The position numbers and the translations under genes are program-made. From Litorilinea aerophila (lineage in GTDB: Bacteria > Chloroflexota > Anaerolineae > Caldilineales > Caldilineaceae): 64,000 nt of DNA. Within the stretch, counting starts at the first letter, position 1. The number at the start of each line of letters is the position of its first letter. The stretch lies in NCBI RefSeq assembly GCF_006569185.2, contig NZ_VIGC02000022.1, forward strand, positions 47,712 to 111,711, written 5' to 3'. This document shows, piece by piece, positions 63,730 through 64,000 of this stretch. The notes under the pieces are model-generated. The model did no database searches. It had not been told where the DNA came from and worked only from the letters and a program-made list of their open reading frames with translations.

Positions 63730-63897
63730 CCTGCAAAAAGGGCATTTTTGAACGCAAAGGCGCAAGGACGCAAAGAAACGCAGGAGAGAATGGCCTTCAT
63801 CCCCTGCGCCCAGGTCACGCAAGGATGCGTGACCTGCGGACTACCCACCGGATCAACATCTCTGGCCTATGGATGACTCCCCTGTAAAAAGGGTCAT
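63730..63897. repeat. Dispersed repeat, copy D, with a perfect hairpin
   Basis: CCTGCAAAAAGGGCATTTTT, AACGCAAAGGCGCAAGGACG and AAACGCAGGAGAGAATG follow the same order as copy B. Then come CAGGTCACGCA/TGCGTGACCTG (63811-63836) and CCTGTAAAAAGGGTCATT, a second left-end-like unit. It occupies the spacer between the NAD(P)HX gene and a possible gene end at 63898. Confidence 0.65.
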
Positions 63898-64000
63898 TCA
63901 ACCAGAAAGGGACAACAAAAAGGGCCGATCCACAAGGGGTAGCGTAAAATGCTCCTCGGACCGGGCAAACGGAACCATCTGACGCTTGAACCAGGTGAAA
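63898..64000 (-). CDS. Possible C-terminal end of an unidentified minus-strand gene
   Basis: The minus strand reads FTWFKRQMVPFARSEEHFTL and on to PFLLSLSG and a stop at 63898-63900. The composition (aromatic, charged, ending in a short hydrophobic tail) looks more protein-like than the other frames. Only 34 codons are visible, so no family can be named. Confidence 0.3.
   Translation of the reverse strand, partial: FTWFKRQMVPFARSEEHFTLPLVDRPFLLSLSG

Overview
The window is high-GC bacterial DNA with compact operons and no rRNA, tRNA, CRISPR array or transposase that I could find. Gene content (ABC sugar and peptide uptake, many Gfo/Idh/MocA oxidoreductases, enolase-superfamily enzymes, sulfatases, scattered palindromic intergenic repeats) fits a heterotrophic Chloroflexota bacterium, perhaps of the Caldilineae/Anaerolineae type. 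That placement is inference from gene content only.

Region 1 (1-11.5 kb) is housekeeping: the start of an FmdB-like zinc-ribbon gene (minus), an rRNA pseudouridine synthase, cytidylate kinase, the alpha and beta subunits of a 2-oxo-acid dehydrogenase E1, a Nudix hydrolase with an added zinc ribbon, a TrkA/RCK potassium regulator, then hisD-hisC-(D-aminoacylase-like amidohydrolase)-hisB and rsmI. Region 2 (11.5-19.1 kb) is a complete oligopeptide-type ABC importer (lipoprotein, two permeases, two ATPases) behind a good promoter and an unusually long structured leader with a six-codon ORF, followed by a methyltransferase.

Region 3 (19.3-26.3 kb) has two tandem Gfo/Idh/MocA paralogues, a 1219-residue fusion of an endonuclease-Q-like PHP nuclease with a UvrD-type helicase carrying two clamp-binding-like motifs, and a third Gfo/Idh/MocA gene. 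Region 4 (26.3-48.1 kb) is bounded by two inverted copies of a 64-bp double-hairpin element. It holds three sulfatase-family proteins (one lacking the formylglycine motif), a sulfotransferase, an amidohydrolase, a zinc-less MDR dehydrogenase, a sugar isomerase-like protein, two enolase-superfamily enzymes, two tandem uncharacterised paralogues, a MntA/HepT pair with a truncated toxin, a serine hydrolase, two related sugar-binding proteins, a LacI regulator with a palindromic operator, and sugar permeases.

Region 5 (48.1-64 kb) has a small possible toxin/immunity pair, an FAD oxidoreductase, an Ldh2-family dehydrogenase, a mutarotase-like protein, an MsmX/UgpC-type ATPase that could power the sugar permeases at 43-45 kb, an esterase-like hydrolase, sugar epimerase/dehydratase-type enzymes, an aldo/keto reductase, an SDR, an MFS exporter and a bifunctional NAD(P)HX repair enzyme.

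Together, regions 3-5 look like a carbohydrate/uronate and sulfated-glycan utilisation neighbourhood: import, desulfation, oxidation (Gfo/Idh, MDR, SDR), dehydration (enolase superfamily) and epimerisation. No substrate is proven by sequence. Intergenic spaces carry several dispersed repeat families.
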